From Silene latifolia (Eukaryota; Streptophyta; Magnoliopsida; Caryophyllales; Caryophyllaceae), in the NCBI RefSeq assembly GCF_048544455.1, contig NC_133537.1, forward strand, positions 17,359,541 through 17,423,540: a stretch of DNA of 64,000 nt. Direction: 5' to 3'. The position numbers were made by a program, and so were the translations under genes. Every line of letters begins with the position of its first letter. Positions within the stretch are counted from its first letter, which is position 1. The notes under the pieces were generated by a model that was not told the origin of the DNA, made no database searches, and saw nothing but the letters and a program-made list of their open reading frames with translations. This document shows positions 47,961 through 60,484 of the stretch, one piece after another.

Positions 47961-50442
47961 GATATATTGTACCGTAGAAAGGTAGTTGAATCAATCTAAG
48001 CTCAGGTTAAGACTTAAGACACTTAGGGGACGTTTTGTTCAACAAAGGGAAAGAGAAAAAGAATGAGAAAGGGAAGAAAAGGAAATAAATGAAATTACCC
48101 CAAATTTAACTACTTGTTTGGTTACTCAACCAAGGGGAATAAGAGTTCAAGCAATCCTAACAACTACCCACCTATTTTCTCCCCTACTACCACCAATAAT
48201 CACTGTGACACCCTGCGATAATGCGGAAAATATAACTAATAAATTATGAAAGTTTTAAAGCTTTTTATTACTAGTTAATGTTTAACATGCGGGATTCACT
48301 AAAACTCGATGGAAAGAAAGTATGCGGAAATAAAATAAAGGTTCATACAAACCCGATAGTCAAAACTGGGGAAAATATATCCCACGAATGACAAGACAAA
48401 AATAGATAGGTTTAGCAAAAAGATAAATAAAGTCCAACGGTCAAGGTACTCGCTAGCTCACACATGTCTTCACCCCATAAATACACCAACTAATACCTGT
48501 CATTCATGAAAAAAGGAACGCCACAGTCAGTGGGGAGTAACTCAAGGTTCTCCCAGCCACATTATATCAAAATAAACATAACAAAGAATTCAAATAAGGC
48601 AAGGCATAATAAATACGGGATACAATTCACTTGAACAAATAAGCATGTGATCATTCATGTTACAACTATAAGAGAAAGCAAGATAGAATAGCAAATGAGC
48701 ATCTCATAGGCATATTTAAATAAGTGAAGTAAAGGAAAGAACATAGATACGGTTAGTTAATCACAAGCACGAATTCCAATGATATGTGACATATGCGATT
48801 ATCCAAATTACACAAAACTAGTACTTAAGTCATGCGAGATAGATAAATGAGTGGTCAATCATCGCAATACATATAGATGAAAAACATAGCCATTACTTTG
48901 AAAATCTTCTAGCAAATATGGATGTGGCTATTAACATCACATGCGTACTCATGGCTTGCATCTCACCATAAGAACGGATGGGAGCATCAATCCCGGCGAT
49001 CATATCGCAACTAGAAGGCTTGCATCTCACCTCTAGTGTTCGATAGGACAAAGACTCTTACATTCAACCACATAAGACGTAAACTCTCGTGTAGAAAGAC
49101 ATATGCCAATGACCATAACCAAGCAAGACATTTACTTGTCTAAGACTCAATTCCTCCTAGTAGGACGATGATAATATATAAGGTCCTAGTCTAAATCTGG
49201 CTAGACTCTCGGGAGGTACTGTAGCTGATTCGACAAGCGACACACGTTTCGCATCCAAGATTCGATCGATAGAACGGAAGTCGAGTACCCCGAATTCCGC
49301 AGAACGGCACGAAAGAGGCGGAAAGAGCATGAGTTAACCAACACTTGGCAGAACGGCACAAGTAAGGTGTAAAGATAAGTCAAGCAAGAAGGCATAACAT
49401 TATGGCATTTTCACAAGAATACGACTCATTACCAGTAATAACCCATAAAATAGAAATATACTAAGTCATTTCACATTTTCTTGAAATATGATGAAAACAT
49501 GAAAAGGGGGAAGTAATAACCCATAAATGAAATATACTAAGTCATTTCATATTTGTATAACATGGCTAAACATTTTATTTCATATTTACAAGTTACTTGA
49601 GCTTAAAATAGAACAAGTGATAGCAAATGAATTAAGTGATACGAAATACGAGATAAAACGTAAACAAACAAATGAGAACTCAAATATGAAGTATATAGCA
49701 TCATTTCATACTTTCCTATCATGAATAAACATTTTATTTCACATTTACATGTTACTTGAACAAAGTATAAACAACCGATAACAAATGAATTAACTAATAC
49801 GAAACACGAGGCAAAACGTAAACAAACCAAAATCCGAACCACCCATAAGCATATACGAGTCAACAAGGGAAAACTTGGGTCATGATACGAATAAAAACCA
49901 TAAACAACCATCATAGACATAGGATATATATATTTATAGAACTTGAAACGGTAAAACGGTCGCCATTTACTCATACGGACTCCGAATCGAGTGATTCAAG
50001 TGGCTAAATCACTTAATTTTTCGACGCTGATCTAACTAACATAGTTTCAGGGGTGCTGGAAGTTGTCCCAGTCAGATATGGTAGGTGTCCCGGCCGGTAC
50101 GGGTGAGGGTTAAAGGTGGCTTTAAGACGGATTTTAAAGCATGAATAAGACGGTATTTTTCCCATACAAGCAAATCAATTCATACATGGGTATATACTTA
50201 AGATGTAATTTAACCAATTTTCTCAAAACAACAAGAAGGATCGACCCAAAATTGTTCCACAACTTAGCTTGGACAGCCCTTTTACCATGGTGCAAAAACA
50301 GTTTGTGCAACCATTTTGAGACGAGTTTTTAAGCATGAAACAAGACGGAATTCACCCAAACAAATGACCCAATTCCTTCATGTATATGTACACAAAATAG
50401 GTGCTAACAAATTAGCTTAAATCGACAATAAGAACAACACGA

Positions 50443-51955
50443 TGATAGGCTATCGTACACCTATGCAAAGATAATTATCCTAGACACAAATTAATGTAGT
50501 AATAGGGGTCGAACACAAGGAGACGGGAATTGCGTTATGATATGCTATGAAGAGATTTCTATCAAGGTCGATTTCGTTTGGTTTGATTTGTTGTTTGGTT
50601 TATTGACTAACAAATATTAAGATGTAAACTATATGATAAAAGGGAGTCTAGGGAAGTCGGGTCGCACATGCAAAGGTAAATATATGATTATGTTAAACTC
50701 GGTAATAACAACATTGTCAATTGTTTAGGCTTAGAGACACCCACCTTACGATATTAGTGTCAACCATAGTCCGGGTCCTAGAGAAACTCTCGTTTATGAC
50801 TAGGTCGTCTTACTACACATGCTTAGTCTAATCCGATTCCATGCCTCTCGACTTTTAGAACGAATTCACAAACTTAATAAATGAATAAGGCCTTTAAACA
50901 AAGATTAAACGTGACGATGCAAACATGTGATAGAAATAATTTGACAATATTATATCAACCTAATTTATCATTTTACATATTTGATTTTGCATGGCTTCCT
51001 AGCCCCTAGACTAAGGAATTTAGCTACTCAAGACGAAATGTAAACTATAAACTTTGTTGTAAGAAATGAAAGACATGCTAATGGAAATGATGTAAACTAA
51101 ATGGTAAAGCATATAATGTAAGACTAAACTATGTGATATAAAAGTGCTAATGATGAAAACTATGCGATAACTAACAATGGAAACGTAAACTAAACAAACT
51201 AGAATTAGAATTACCGAATTGGAAATGAACTTGCAAGGAAGAACAAAGTAGAACCAAATGCTTGAATATATAAATAACCAAATGTTTAACAATCAAATGC
51301 TTAACAATATTGAAAACACAAATGAAAACTAATGAGAGAATATTGCTTAAGGCTATTATAGAGTATGAAAGACGTGAAAAGAGATATCCCCAATGACGGA
51401 TTAAGGCCCCTATTTATAAGAAAATAGAGGCATAACGTAAAATTCCAAGAGAGGGTGAACCCCGATCGGGGTTGCCAACCCTGATAGGAGGCGTGGTTAT
51501 CCGGTCATTTTGGCTTCAATTCTCGTTTTAATGCTCGAGGGATCCAATGTCCTTGCTTTAATGCTCCCTTAATCACCCGATAATGCCTCTTAATCTTAGC
51601 ATCCAAAGCTCCTTAGCATCCAAACCTTCCATCTCAATTTGGACTTCCATTTTGGGCTTGACTTTGCATTTGACTTCATTTGTAATTCTTACTTCAATCC
51701 ATTAAATCTTCATGCAAAAACCCATGCAACTTCAAACACTTAGTTCAATACTTGCTCTTGCTTATCTTTTGCACTCTAGCTTGCCTCTTTGTTGGATTTT
51801 AGCTCTTAAAAGCTTAAACTCCTTCAAAACATATGGAAACAAGCAATTGCAACTAGAATAACAAATATTAGCTCAAAAGACTATGATAAGTGCTAAATGA
51901 CATGTAAAATGGAGCTAATATAAGGGGTAAAACTATGTAAATTATGCACTTATCA
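50443..51955 (-). repeat. Athila 3' LTR (1,513 bp)
   Basis: Plus strand begins TGATAGGC and ends CACTTATCA. The promoter is on the minus strand: TATA-like ttataaata at 51419-51411, with one intact CCCCGATCGGGG (51460-51471) and one decayed copy (51479-51490) just upstream. Confidence 0.92.
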
Positions 51956-51968
51956 AACTCCCCCAAGC
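51956..51968 (-). other. Polypurine tract of the Athila element
   Basis: The minus strand reads cttgggggagttt immediately before the 3' LTR start TGATAAG, the expected place for plus-strand priming. Confidence 0.75.
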
Positions 51969-53043
51969 TAAGCCCTTGCTTGTCCCCAAGCAAGAAACCA
52001 TATCCCATCAATTGCAATACCCTAAAATAAGCTAAGCATAATGATTTTAAAAACCCGAAGCAACATGGGCAGAATAAAGCAAGAACGTGGATGAGATTTA
52101 CATGACGGCATAGCATGGAAAACTTGAAATGAACCTTTAAGCTCTTGCATGATCTTTTGACTTATGGACTCTCACGGTGCACTCAAACTCTTTTATATGT
52201 GAAAGGACATTTTTGTGAATAAACACTCGACTATCCTCGACTTATAATAATGTGCCCGCAATCTATTATGGTAATCAATCAAAACTAGTAAGCCAAAACA
52301 ATCAAATGCAAGCATGATAAAGAAGCCAAATGGGTAGGAATAAGGCAATATGTAATGGGTAAGAAAGGGGAATAAATGAATTATGGATTGTGGAGCTAAT
52401 GTCAAGCTAGCAACAACCAAATTGTAAGGATGCTCAATCCCAACTCTAACCCAAATTGTAATTCAAATCATAAATAAACTCTCCAAAATATGTGAATAAT
52501 GTATGAGAGTTCCTCACATCAACCTCTTCTTCTCTTTTTTTCTTTTCAATTCATAATTCTTTTTTTATTTCATTTCATGTTTTTTTTTTCTCATTTTTCT
52601 TCTCATCTTTTTTCTTTCTCAATTTTTCATTTCAATTCATCATTTTTTTCTTCATTTTTCTTTTTCTCTTTCTCATTTCAGTATTAAGACCAAACTCACA
52701 TGATATTCCAAACTTTGAACCAAATCCCAATTGAGCACCCAAACAAAGCTACTAGCTCAACAAGGTAGGCAAATTATAATGTAGCTAGGGATAAATGTTT
52801 GTGAGGGGTCAAGAAGGCAATTATTATCATGTGAATGGCTCCAAAATGCTATAACAAATGAATGCATGTTTATAAAGAGATGACATGAGAACCATACTTG
52901 TGCGTTTTGATGAAACACATATCATAAATTGGATGTAATGCAAGTCATTGGTCATCACGAATTGTATTAACACTTAAGCTCAATTCTCGCACCATTTCCA
53001 TCATTTCTAGTCTAGAGGGTGATTGAACACTAGAGGTGGAATG
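51969..53043. other. Athila 3' untranslated region
   Basis: Non-coding. It contains a long pyrimidine-rich tract at 52500-52680 (purine-rich on the element's coding strand). Confidence 0.6.
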
Positions 53044-54160
53044 TCATGCTTGAGAGAGTTGACCTACCTCATGCCGCTCAACGGTGGTACGTGTCTCACC
53101 TCGTAAATCTAAGTGGTAAGTAGGTCTAGTAAAAGGGGCACTCCCATGATAGGGCTTAGTGTGAACTAAGGCCTTAATTTCTTTCTTCTCTTTAGGTAGA
53201 CTAATAGAGTCTTGCCTACCGATTTTCCAAACCATGTTAGGGTGAGCATCCCTAAACCAATTGTAAGAAAGAAAATACTCATAATCTAGCCCAACCCCCT
53301 TTTCCCTAGACATAAGCAATGGTCTCAAGTCGGTATTTTCTTGGTTGAATCTACACAAGTGGTGAGCAATCTTTGTACCAAACCTCCTAAGACAATACAA
53401 CTATTCTTTGGGTTACATTGTTTGGTCAAGTGGACCGCAAAGTGGTAGAGAATGTTGATCCCCCAATTATCATCACCATTAACATTTAGAAAAGCACCCA
53501 AAATCTCCACCTCAACTTTCCTCACCGAATGAGGCTCATTTCTCCCAAAAAAGGTCTACCCCATAAACCTTTGCCAAACCCGAATGTCAGGGTAGTGTAT
53601 GAATTGGTGAGGGCAATAGTCCCAACTTTGTAAAGGGTAGTGAGAAACGGCATTCCATGTCAAAACTGGGTTATAAGACTCGGGTGATTCAATAGGTAAG
53701 TCTTCATGGGGCAATTGGAAGATATTAGCAAAGTCCACTAGGTCCATCTTATAGTCATCATTAAACAATCGGAAAGTCACAAAAAGTACAAAACCGGGTT
53801 TCTTCGACTTATGAAACTCAAAAGAGCTAAAGAACTCAAGGGTGAGTTCGGGAAAGGTCTTATAATCCATTGTATAACAATGTTTCATACCAAGGTTTTT
53901 AAACAATGTCTTAACATTCTTTTCAATTCCAATATTGTTCAAAGAAGATTGGTTAATGAATTAGTCGGTTTCATACTTTTGCTTCTTAGGATGACCCAAT
54001 TGTCATATTACTTTTGACAATTGAAAATTACTCCGGGAAAACTCGGATCATGCCATTCCGGGACCTCTTCCATTTGCACATCCTTTGCAGCCCGGGAGGA
54101 TTCCGCATCATTCCTTCTCCTCTTAGAAGCACCTTGGGTAGGAGGTCTTCTTGGTGCCAT
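53044..54160 (-). pseudogene. ATHILA ORF-1 protein, frameshifted
   Basis: It starts with ATG near 54160 (MAPRRPPTQGASKRRR), is stopped near 54000, and continues in other frames: 53942-53556 (FPELTLEFFSSFEF, VTFRLFNDDYKMDLVDFANIF), 53525-53325 and 53400-53044. The conserved blocks match the ATHILA ORF-1 family found in the 3' part of these elements. Its function is not established. At least three breaks. Confidence 0.75.
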
Positions 54161-54891
54161 TTTTCTGAATTTTAAGACAAAAATTCATCTTAAGGCAAAC
54201 CAAAATTCATCCAAATAGACATAATAGAACAAATTAGTTACCTAATTCATACTATAAACATGAACAGAGCATACTACAATCAATTTCTAGTACAAATAAG
54301 CACAAAATCAAATTCCCCCAATTTGAGTTAGGGTTTGCTAAACTTGATTAAAGGGAAGAAAACTTACTTGATGATGTTAATGGTTGATTGAATCTTGCAA
54401 AATGATGAAGAAAGTGATGTTTTCTTGTGATTTTTAGTGAAGAAATGTGAAGAAAATGAAAGGAGAAGAGTAGAGGAGTACCGTCGGGTGTATGAGAATG
54501 ATAGAATGAAATTCTATTTTTTTACCCGTCTAAAACAGCAGCCAAGTGAGTAGGAATCCATGTCCCCGATCGGGGTTGACCGGTCCATCGCCTATTTTGC
54601 CTTTGCTTCCATATTATATTAATTCCGTCCCGTTTTTCGAAAACTACGTCCCCGAACGGGGTTCTTGCATGGGGAAGTGTGCTATTTTCTCCTCTAAGTC
54701 TCTTTTCTTCATTTTCACCTATAAATCACAAAAACAAACATCGTCAAGTCGAGTACTTTATTTCTAATCTACGAAAAACAGTAAATTGCGGAAAATTAAA
54801 AACAAGAAATAAATAAAAGCAATTAAAAAGTTTGGGTTGCCTCCCAAGAAGCGCTGGTCTAACGTCCCGCACGACGTAAGAAGCTATTTGA

Positions 54892-55600
54892 TCAAGTTTC
54901 GTCATTGCGCTTGCCACCAACCGAGCTCCATTTCATAGCTACTTTTGCATTCCGCAACCATTTGAAATTGTTTAAATAAAATTTACTTTTCTTTTTGGCA
55001 CTCTTAACAATAGTGCCCTTAGCATTGTCACCTACAAAACAAACAACACCAATATCGTCCTCCAATGGATCCATCAGTAAGGGTCCAAGTGTAGAAGATG
55101 CATTAGTAGAGTCCATAGTGCTAAATAAATAACAAGACTCTTGTAACATTGGGCTTCTAATGGTGTTGTTCTTGCTAAAGGTAACCCGGTCATTACCCAC
55201 TTTTAACGTTAACCTCCCATTTTTCACATCAATTAACGCACCCGCGGTGTGTAAAAATGGCCTACTCAAGATAATTGGGGTTTGTGAGTCCTCAGCCATA
55301 TCAAGTATGAGGAAGTCAACGAGTATGAAAAACTTACCAACTTTTACGGGCACATCTTCTAAGACACCTAAAGGCCGCTTTAAAGAACGGTCCGCCATTT
55401 GCAATGTGATATTTGTGCATTTTAGAGCACCCATGTTAAGTTTTTCACAAATAGAATAGGGAATGACACTCACACTAGCACCTAGGTCGCAAAAGGCCTT
55501 ATCAATGGTATATGTGCCTATAGTGCAAGGAATAGAATAGCTACCGGGGTCCTTAAGTTTCGGGGGAGACTTATTTTGTAAGAGTGCACTACACTCTTCG
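54892..55600 (-). pseudogene. Athila protease domain
   Basis: The active-site region reads CDLGASVSVIPYS near 55480. The frame continues through IILSRPFLHTAGALIDVKNG and ends at 54892. Upstream, an in-frame stop at about 55637 separates it from the gag frame. After VAMKWSSVGG the sequence jumps to the non-coding strip that normally follows integrase (tagaccagcgcttcttggga), which places the pol deletion near 54860-54900. Confidence 0.75.
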
Positions 55601-55641
55601 GTGAAAGCAATGGTCTCAACCTCATTGAAGGATCGCTTCTT

Positions 55642-57667
55642 TTAGAGGAATTCCTTCATAAACTTTGAGTAGTAAGGGACTTGGGTAAGTAGTTCAATAA
55701 ATGGGACGGTGACTTGCAAATTTTTAACAACTTCCAAAAACTTGCCGAACTTACCTTCCTCCTTGTGCTTTACGAGACGATGGGGAAACGGTACTTGAAC
55801 AACTTCCTTTGGAGGAGCATCCTCCAAATCTTTTACTTTTTCTACTCCATTAGGAGCATCCACCTCTTTAGAAACGGCATCACCCCCCCTTAGCATTAGG
55901 AGAGAACTCCTTGTCAACAATCACCTCGTCACTTTCTTGGGTACCAAGCTTGCTCTTTCTCTTAAGCATCAATAATCGGTGAGGAAATGACACACGATCC
56001 TTAACAAGAGGCTCTTCACTAGCCTTCTTTTTGTCATTTCCCCCAAGCTTAGGCTTTTTAACAACCACTTCGTCATCCAAAGTCATGGACGGTCCATCAT
56101 AGCTCATACCACTTCTCAAGGAAATAGAATTAACGGTCTCGTGTGGTTGCGTGCCTTGGGGTGGTAGTTGACCGATTTTCCTTTGAGAGCTAGAAGCGGC
56201 TAGTTGAGCCACTTGTTGCTCCAACATCTTGATTGCGGCATTGTGAGGTTGATCATTCTTTTGTATTTGAGCCAACAATTCCCTTTGAATTTTGTACTAT
56301 CAAGCCCTCAAGTTTACCTCCTCCTTGGTTGTTTTGTTGGCCATTTTGTGGTGGGGGTTGATTTTGTTGGTAATTTTGTTGAGGTGGCCTTTGTTGGTTT
56401 TGATAACCCGGTGGAGGGTTATACTTTTGTTGTTGAGGGACATAGGTATTCTGTTGTGGTGGGGGTTGAGGGTTAAGCACATTGTTGCTATTATAAGACA
56501 AGTTCGGGTGGAATTTTGAATTCGGGTTATATGTATTTGAAAATGTACCCGGTGGATAAGAACTTTGTCTAAGAGCTTTAAAAGCATTTACCTCCTCAAT
56601 AGTAGCTCGGCAATGAGCGGTGTAATGACCCGCACCTCGCAACCATCATAAACAATGATTTGACTTGTAGAAGACACGGCATTGAGTTGTTGAAGAGTAT
56701 CTCTAGCATCTCGTTCCGCCAATTGTTGTTGGAGTAAGGCAATTTGAGTTAACAAGACGAAATTGTCGGAGGATTCTTCTTTACCTTTGAGTGGCACACT
56801 TCGGGAATTGACATATTGTGCGTCATGAACCGCCATAGATTCGATCGTGGCATGAGCAATATCGGTGTCAATTTGATCAAACCACCCATTGTTGGCGGAA
56901 TCAAGTATCCTTCGGGACTCGGCACAACATCCATTGTAGAATGTTATAGCTAGAAACCAATCATCTAGCCCATGATGTGGGCATTGTGTTTGCAATTCTT
57001 TGTACCTCTTCCAAGCCTCATATAAGCTCTCAAGAGCTTGTTGACGTAATCCGGTGATTTGGCTTCTCAAGGTTTGAGTTATCTCCGGTGGAAAAAACTT
57101 TTGATAGAACGCAAGAGCCAATGTCTCCCAATTGGTGATTCCCAAAGCGGTGCGGTCAAGGCTATTGATCCAAAGCTTGGTCTTGTCCTTCAAAGAGAAA
57201 GGGAAAAGTATTTCCCTTATTTGGGCTTGAGTGACGCCCGTTTGACGGATCATGGAGTAATAATCACAGAAATTTTGCACATGCAAATTGGGATCCTCTA
57301 AAGGACTTCCCTCAAATTGCTTCCTCTTCACAAGGCTAATGAAAGCCGGTTTGATCTCGAAGTCCGGCGCGGTAATTTGAGTAGTTGTGATACCGGCCGA
57401 AAGCATGGCCGCGGTGGGCTTTGAGTGATTGGAAAGTTTCACCATCTTTTTAGTAGAAGATGGTGGTGGTGGTGGAGATGATGAACTTGAAACCTCCTCC
57501 TCTTCCAGAATTTTTAGATCGTCTAAGTAAGACTTTCTAGCACTTTCAACTTGTACGGGAGAAGAGACTTCTTTCACTTCCCTCCAAAAACGCCATCCTC
57601 TCCTAAAGGTTTTCTCGGGATCGGAATCCGGTGAAAGTAATTCTCCACTACGAGAGGACCTGGGCAT
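55642..57667 (-). pseudogene. Athila Gag, broken at 56.6, 56.3 and 55.9 kb
   Basis: The first 359 codons (57667-56588) are open and hold the gag core: FEIKPAFISLVKRKQF, FPFSLKDKTKLWINSL, ESLYEAWKRYKELQTQCPHH, FYNGC. A zinc-knuckle-like region with GHYTAHC and a Gln/Pro/Asn-rich stretch (56642-56253) follows in another frame, then a linker (56278-55880 and 55920-55642). The first part could still give a truncated Gag. Confidence 0.8.
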
Positions 57668-57779
57668 AAGACAACGATTTCTAGAAAAAGATAAGTAACG
57701 GTCTCGAGGAACAAGTGTTCCTCAAGACAAAAGACAACAAGATAAAAACCGACAATTCAAAACGCAATAAAACCGTGCT

Positions 57780-57799
57780 CCCCGGCAATGGCGCCAAAA
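57780..57799 (-). other. Athila primer-binding site
   Basis: Minus strand TTGGCGCCATTGCCGGGGAG beside the LTR inner end. Confidence 0.85.
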
Positions 57800-57801
57800 T
57801 T

Positions 57802-59334
57802 TGATAGGCTTATCGTGTACCTATGCAAAGATAATTACCCTAGACACAAATTAATGTAGTAATAAGGGTCGAACACATGGAGACGGGAATTGCGTTATGA
57901 TATGCTATGGAGAGATTCCTATCAAGGTCGATTTCGTTTGGTTTGATTTGTTGTTTGGTTTAATGACTAACAAATATTAAGATGTAAACTATATGATAAA
58001 AGGGAGTCTAGGGGAGTCCGGTCGCACATGCAAAGGTAAATATATGATTATGTTAAACTCGGTAATAACAACATTGTCAATTGTTTAGGCTTAGAGACAC
58101 CCACCTTACGATATTAGTATCAATCATAAACCGGGTCCTAGAGAAACTCTCGTTTATGACTAGGTCGTCCTACTATACATGCTTAGTCTAATCCGATTCC
58201 ATGCCTCTCGACTTTTAGAACGAATTAACAAACTTAATCAATGAATAAGGCCTTTAAACAAAGATTAAACGTGACGATGCAAACATGTGATAGAAATAAT
58301 TTGACAATATTATATCAACCTAATTTATCATTTTATATATTTGATTTTGCATGGCTTCCTTAGCCTCTAGACTAAGGAATTTAGCTACTCATGACGAAAT
58401 GTAAACTATAAACTTTGTTGTAAGAAATGATAGACATGCTAATGGAAATGATGTAAACTAAATGGTAAAGCATATAATGTAAGACTAAACTATGTGATAT
58501 AAAAGTACTAATGATGAAAACTATGCGATAACTAACAATGGAAACGTAAACTAAACAAACTAAAATTAGAATTACCGAATTGGAAATGAACTTGCAAGGA
58601 AGAACAAAGTAGAACCAAATGCTTGAATATATAAATAACCAAATGTTTAACAATCAAATGCTTAACAATATTGAAAACACAAATGAAAAATAATGAGAGA
58701 ATATTGCTTAAGGCTATTATAGAGTATGAAAGACGTGAAAAGAGATATCCCCAATGACGGATTAAGGCCCTTATTTATAAGAAAATAAGGGCATAACGTA
58801 AAATTGCAAGAGAGGGTCAACCCCGATCGGGGTTGCCAGCCCCGATCGGGGTTGCCAGCCCCGATCGGGGCGTGGTTATCCGGTCATTTTGGCTTCAATT
58901 CTCGTTTTAATGCTCGAGGGATCCAATGTCCATGCTTTAATGCTCCCTTAATCACCCGATAATGCCTCTTAATCTTAGCATCCAAAGCTCCTTAGCATCC
59001 AAAGCTTTCATCTCAATTTGGACTTCCATTTTGGGCTTGACTTTGCATTTGACTTCATTTGTAATTCTCACTTCAATCCATTAAATCTTCATGCAAAAAC
59101 CCATGGAACTTCAAACACTTAGTCCAATACTTGCTCTTGCTTAGTTTTTGCACTCTAGCTTGCATCTTTGTTGGATTTTAGCTCTTAAAAGCTTAAACTC
59201 CTACAAAATATGTGGAAACAAGCAATTGCAACTAGAATAACAAGTATTAGCTCAAAACACTATGATAAGTGCTAAATGACATGTAAAATGGAGCTATACT
59301 AAGGGGTAAAACTATGCAAATTATGCACTTATCA
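57802..59334 (-). repeat. Athila 5' LTR (1,533 bp)
   Basis: Nearly identical to 50443-51955. It is about 19 bp longer at one place because it has three CCCCGATCGGGG units (58821-58870) instead of two. TATA-like ttataaataa at 58780-58771 on the minus strand. Confidence 0.93.
58821..58870. promoter_or_regulatory. Array of three CCCCGATCGGGG palindromes, 19-bp period, in the Athila LTR
   Basis: Perfect 12-bp palindromes at 58821-58832, 58840-58851 and 58859-58870, spaced by ttgccag. They lie about 40 bp upstream of the LTR TATA box on the minus strand. The same palindrome occurs singly at 54564-54575 and, with one change, at 54650-54661, upstream of ATHILA ORF-1. Confidence 0.85.
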
Positions 59335-59998
59335 CACAAAATTCGAGCTCAAACATGGTTGGTCACAGCCATAGTCACGCTTTTGGCAGATTTTTATATC
59401 GTCTTAAGACAAAATTTTAAGCATACAAAAGACCATATTCACCTATTTAAATTACCACATTCATTCACCCATTTTATAAGGAAGCTAAAGACACAAACTT
59501 TACACAAATTAACCATGTAAATCTTGTATAAAACCGTCACATACAATAATGTCACAAACACAAGTAAAAATGTAAACTTTGTTCACTAAAAGAGTAAACA
59601 ACCACATAAACACACATAAATTCAACATAATGTCGAGTAACCTATCACCATTACCTTTTTTGCTCTTTAATCCCCTATAGAATCTTCTAACTTGTAAGAA
59701 TCCACATTCGGGTCAACTAGTCCTTCTCCTAAACATAAGATAACACAAATTAAGACTAAGAATCAAAATTAGAAAATAGGTACCATGTAGAATAGGGCTC
59801 GGCAGCCCCAATGGGTGAAGAAAGTTGGTTCCTTTCTTACCTAGAAAGATGGAGGACGAGGAGAGGAAGAGATAGGCGTGAAAATCGTTGAAAACCGATA
59901 AGAAACAAAGATTTTATGCTTGTCTTAAGGTTGAAGGTTTGAGATGTGTAAAAATGGAGGTTTTAAGATGTTAGGTGGTGAATAGTGTGCTGAGAAAT

Positions 59999-60015
59999 GG
60001 GGGGGGGGGGGGGGG
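59999..60015. repeat. Poly-G tract
   Basis: Seventeen consecutive G. Confidence 0.85.
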
Positions 60016-60153
60016 AAGATGAGATTTTAGGGTTTTGTCATGGGTTTTGGGTGGAGGGAAATGAGTAGAGAGGAGCCCAATAGATTTACTAGGCCCAAAT
60101 AAGTCGATAAGCAGTAAAACACGTCTCATAATCTACTACATACTTGAGACGGA

Positions 60154-60265
<112 letters not shown>

Positions 60266-60484
60266 GTTTTTTTTTGGTGAAATGTGAGAAATTTTATAAA
60301 TCATAAAGATAATAATTACATGAGGCTATATATGATGATCAAATACAAGTCAAAACATCATTCTATAAGACGCATTCTAATAAGCCATTCTCTTTCAGCA
60401 ATTGTCATAATAGTTCTGTCCCGGGCTCGAACTCTGGTTCTCATCTCCTCCATGATAATGCCTGCCACACCTTCTGGACGAATC
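60266..60484. other. Short unassigned segment with T-run
   Basis: It starts tgtttttttttggtgaaatg, like the tail of a minus-strand retroposon (compare 46946), and runs to the LTR at 60485. No coding domain is recognised. Confidence 0.35.

Larger units (their letters stand above)
50443..59334 (-). mobile_element. Athila-type Ty3/gypsy derivative lacking RT and integrase, 8.9 kb
   Basis: LTRs at 50443-51955 and 57802-59334. The flanks cacga and cacaa form a 5-bp duplication with one mismatch. The primer-binding site next to the right LTR reads TGGCGCCATTGCCGGGGA (minus strand), close to the tRNA-Asp type of Athila. On the minus strand come gag, protease, then directly the end of the pol region and ATHILA ORF-1. 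No RT, RNase H or integrase sequence is present, so it depends on other elements. It sits inside the 48204-60265 element. Confidence 0.9.

Noticed and set aside
51020-51292. Hydrophobic minus-strand ORF present twice (also 58381-58653)
   Set aside because: It is duplicated only because it lies in both Athila LTRs; AT-rich composition explains the hydrophobic residues.
58821-58870. CRISPR-like reading of the regular palindromes
   Set aside because: Eukaryotic LTR context, 12-bp units with 7-bp spacers, no cas genes; this is a tandem promoter repeat.
59314-59520. Small plus-strand ORF at the Athila right edge
   Set aside because: It crosses the LTR/flank junction and has no recognisable domain.
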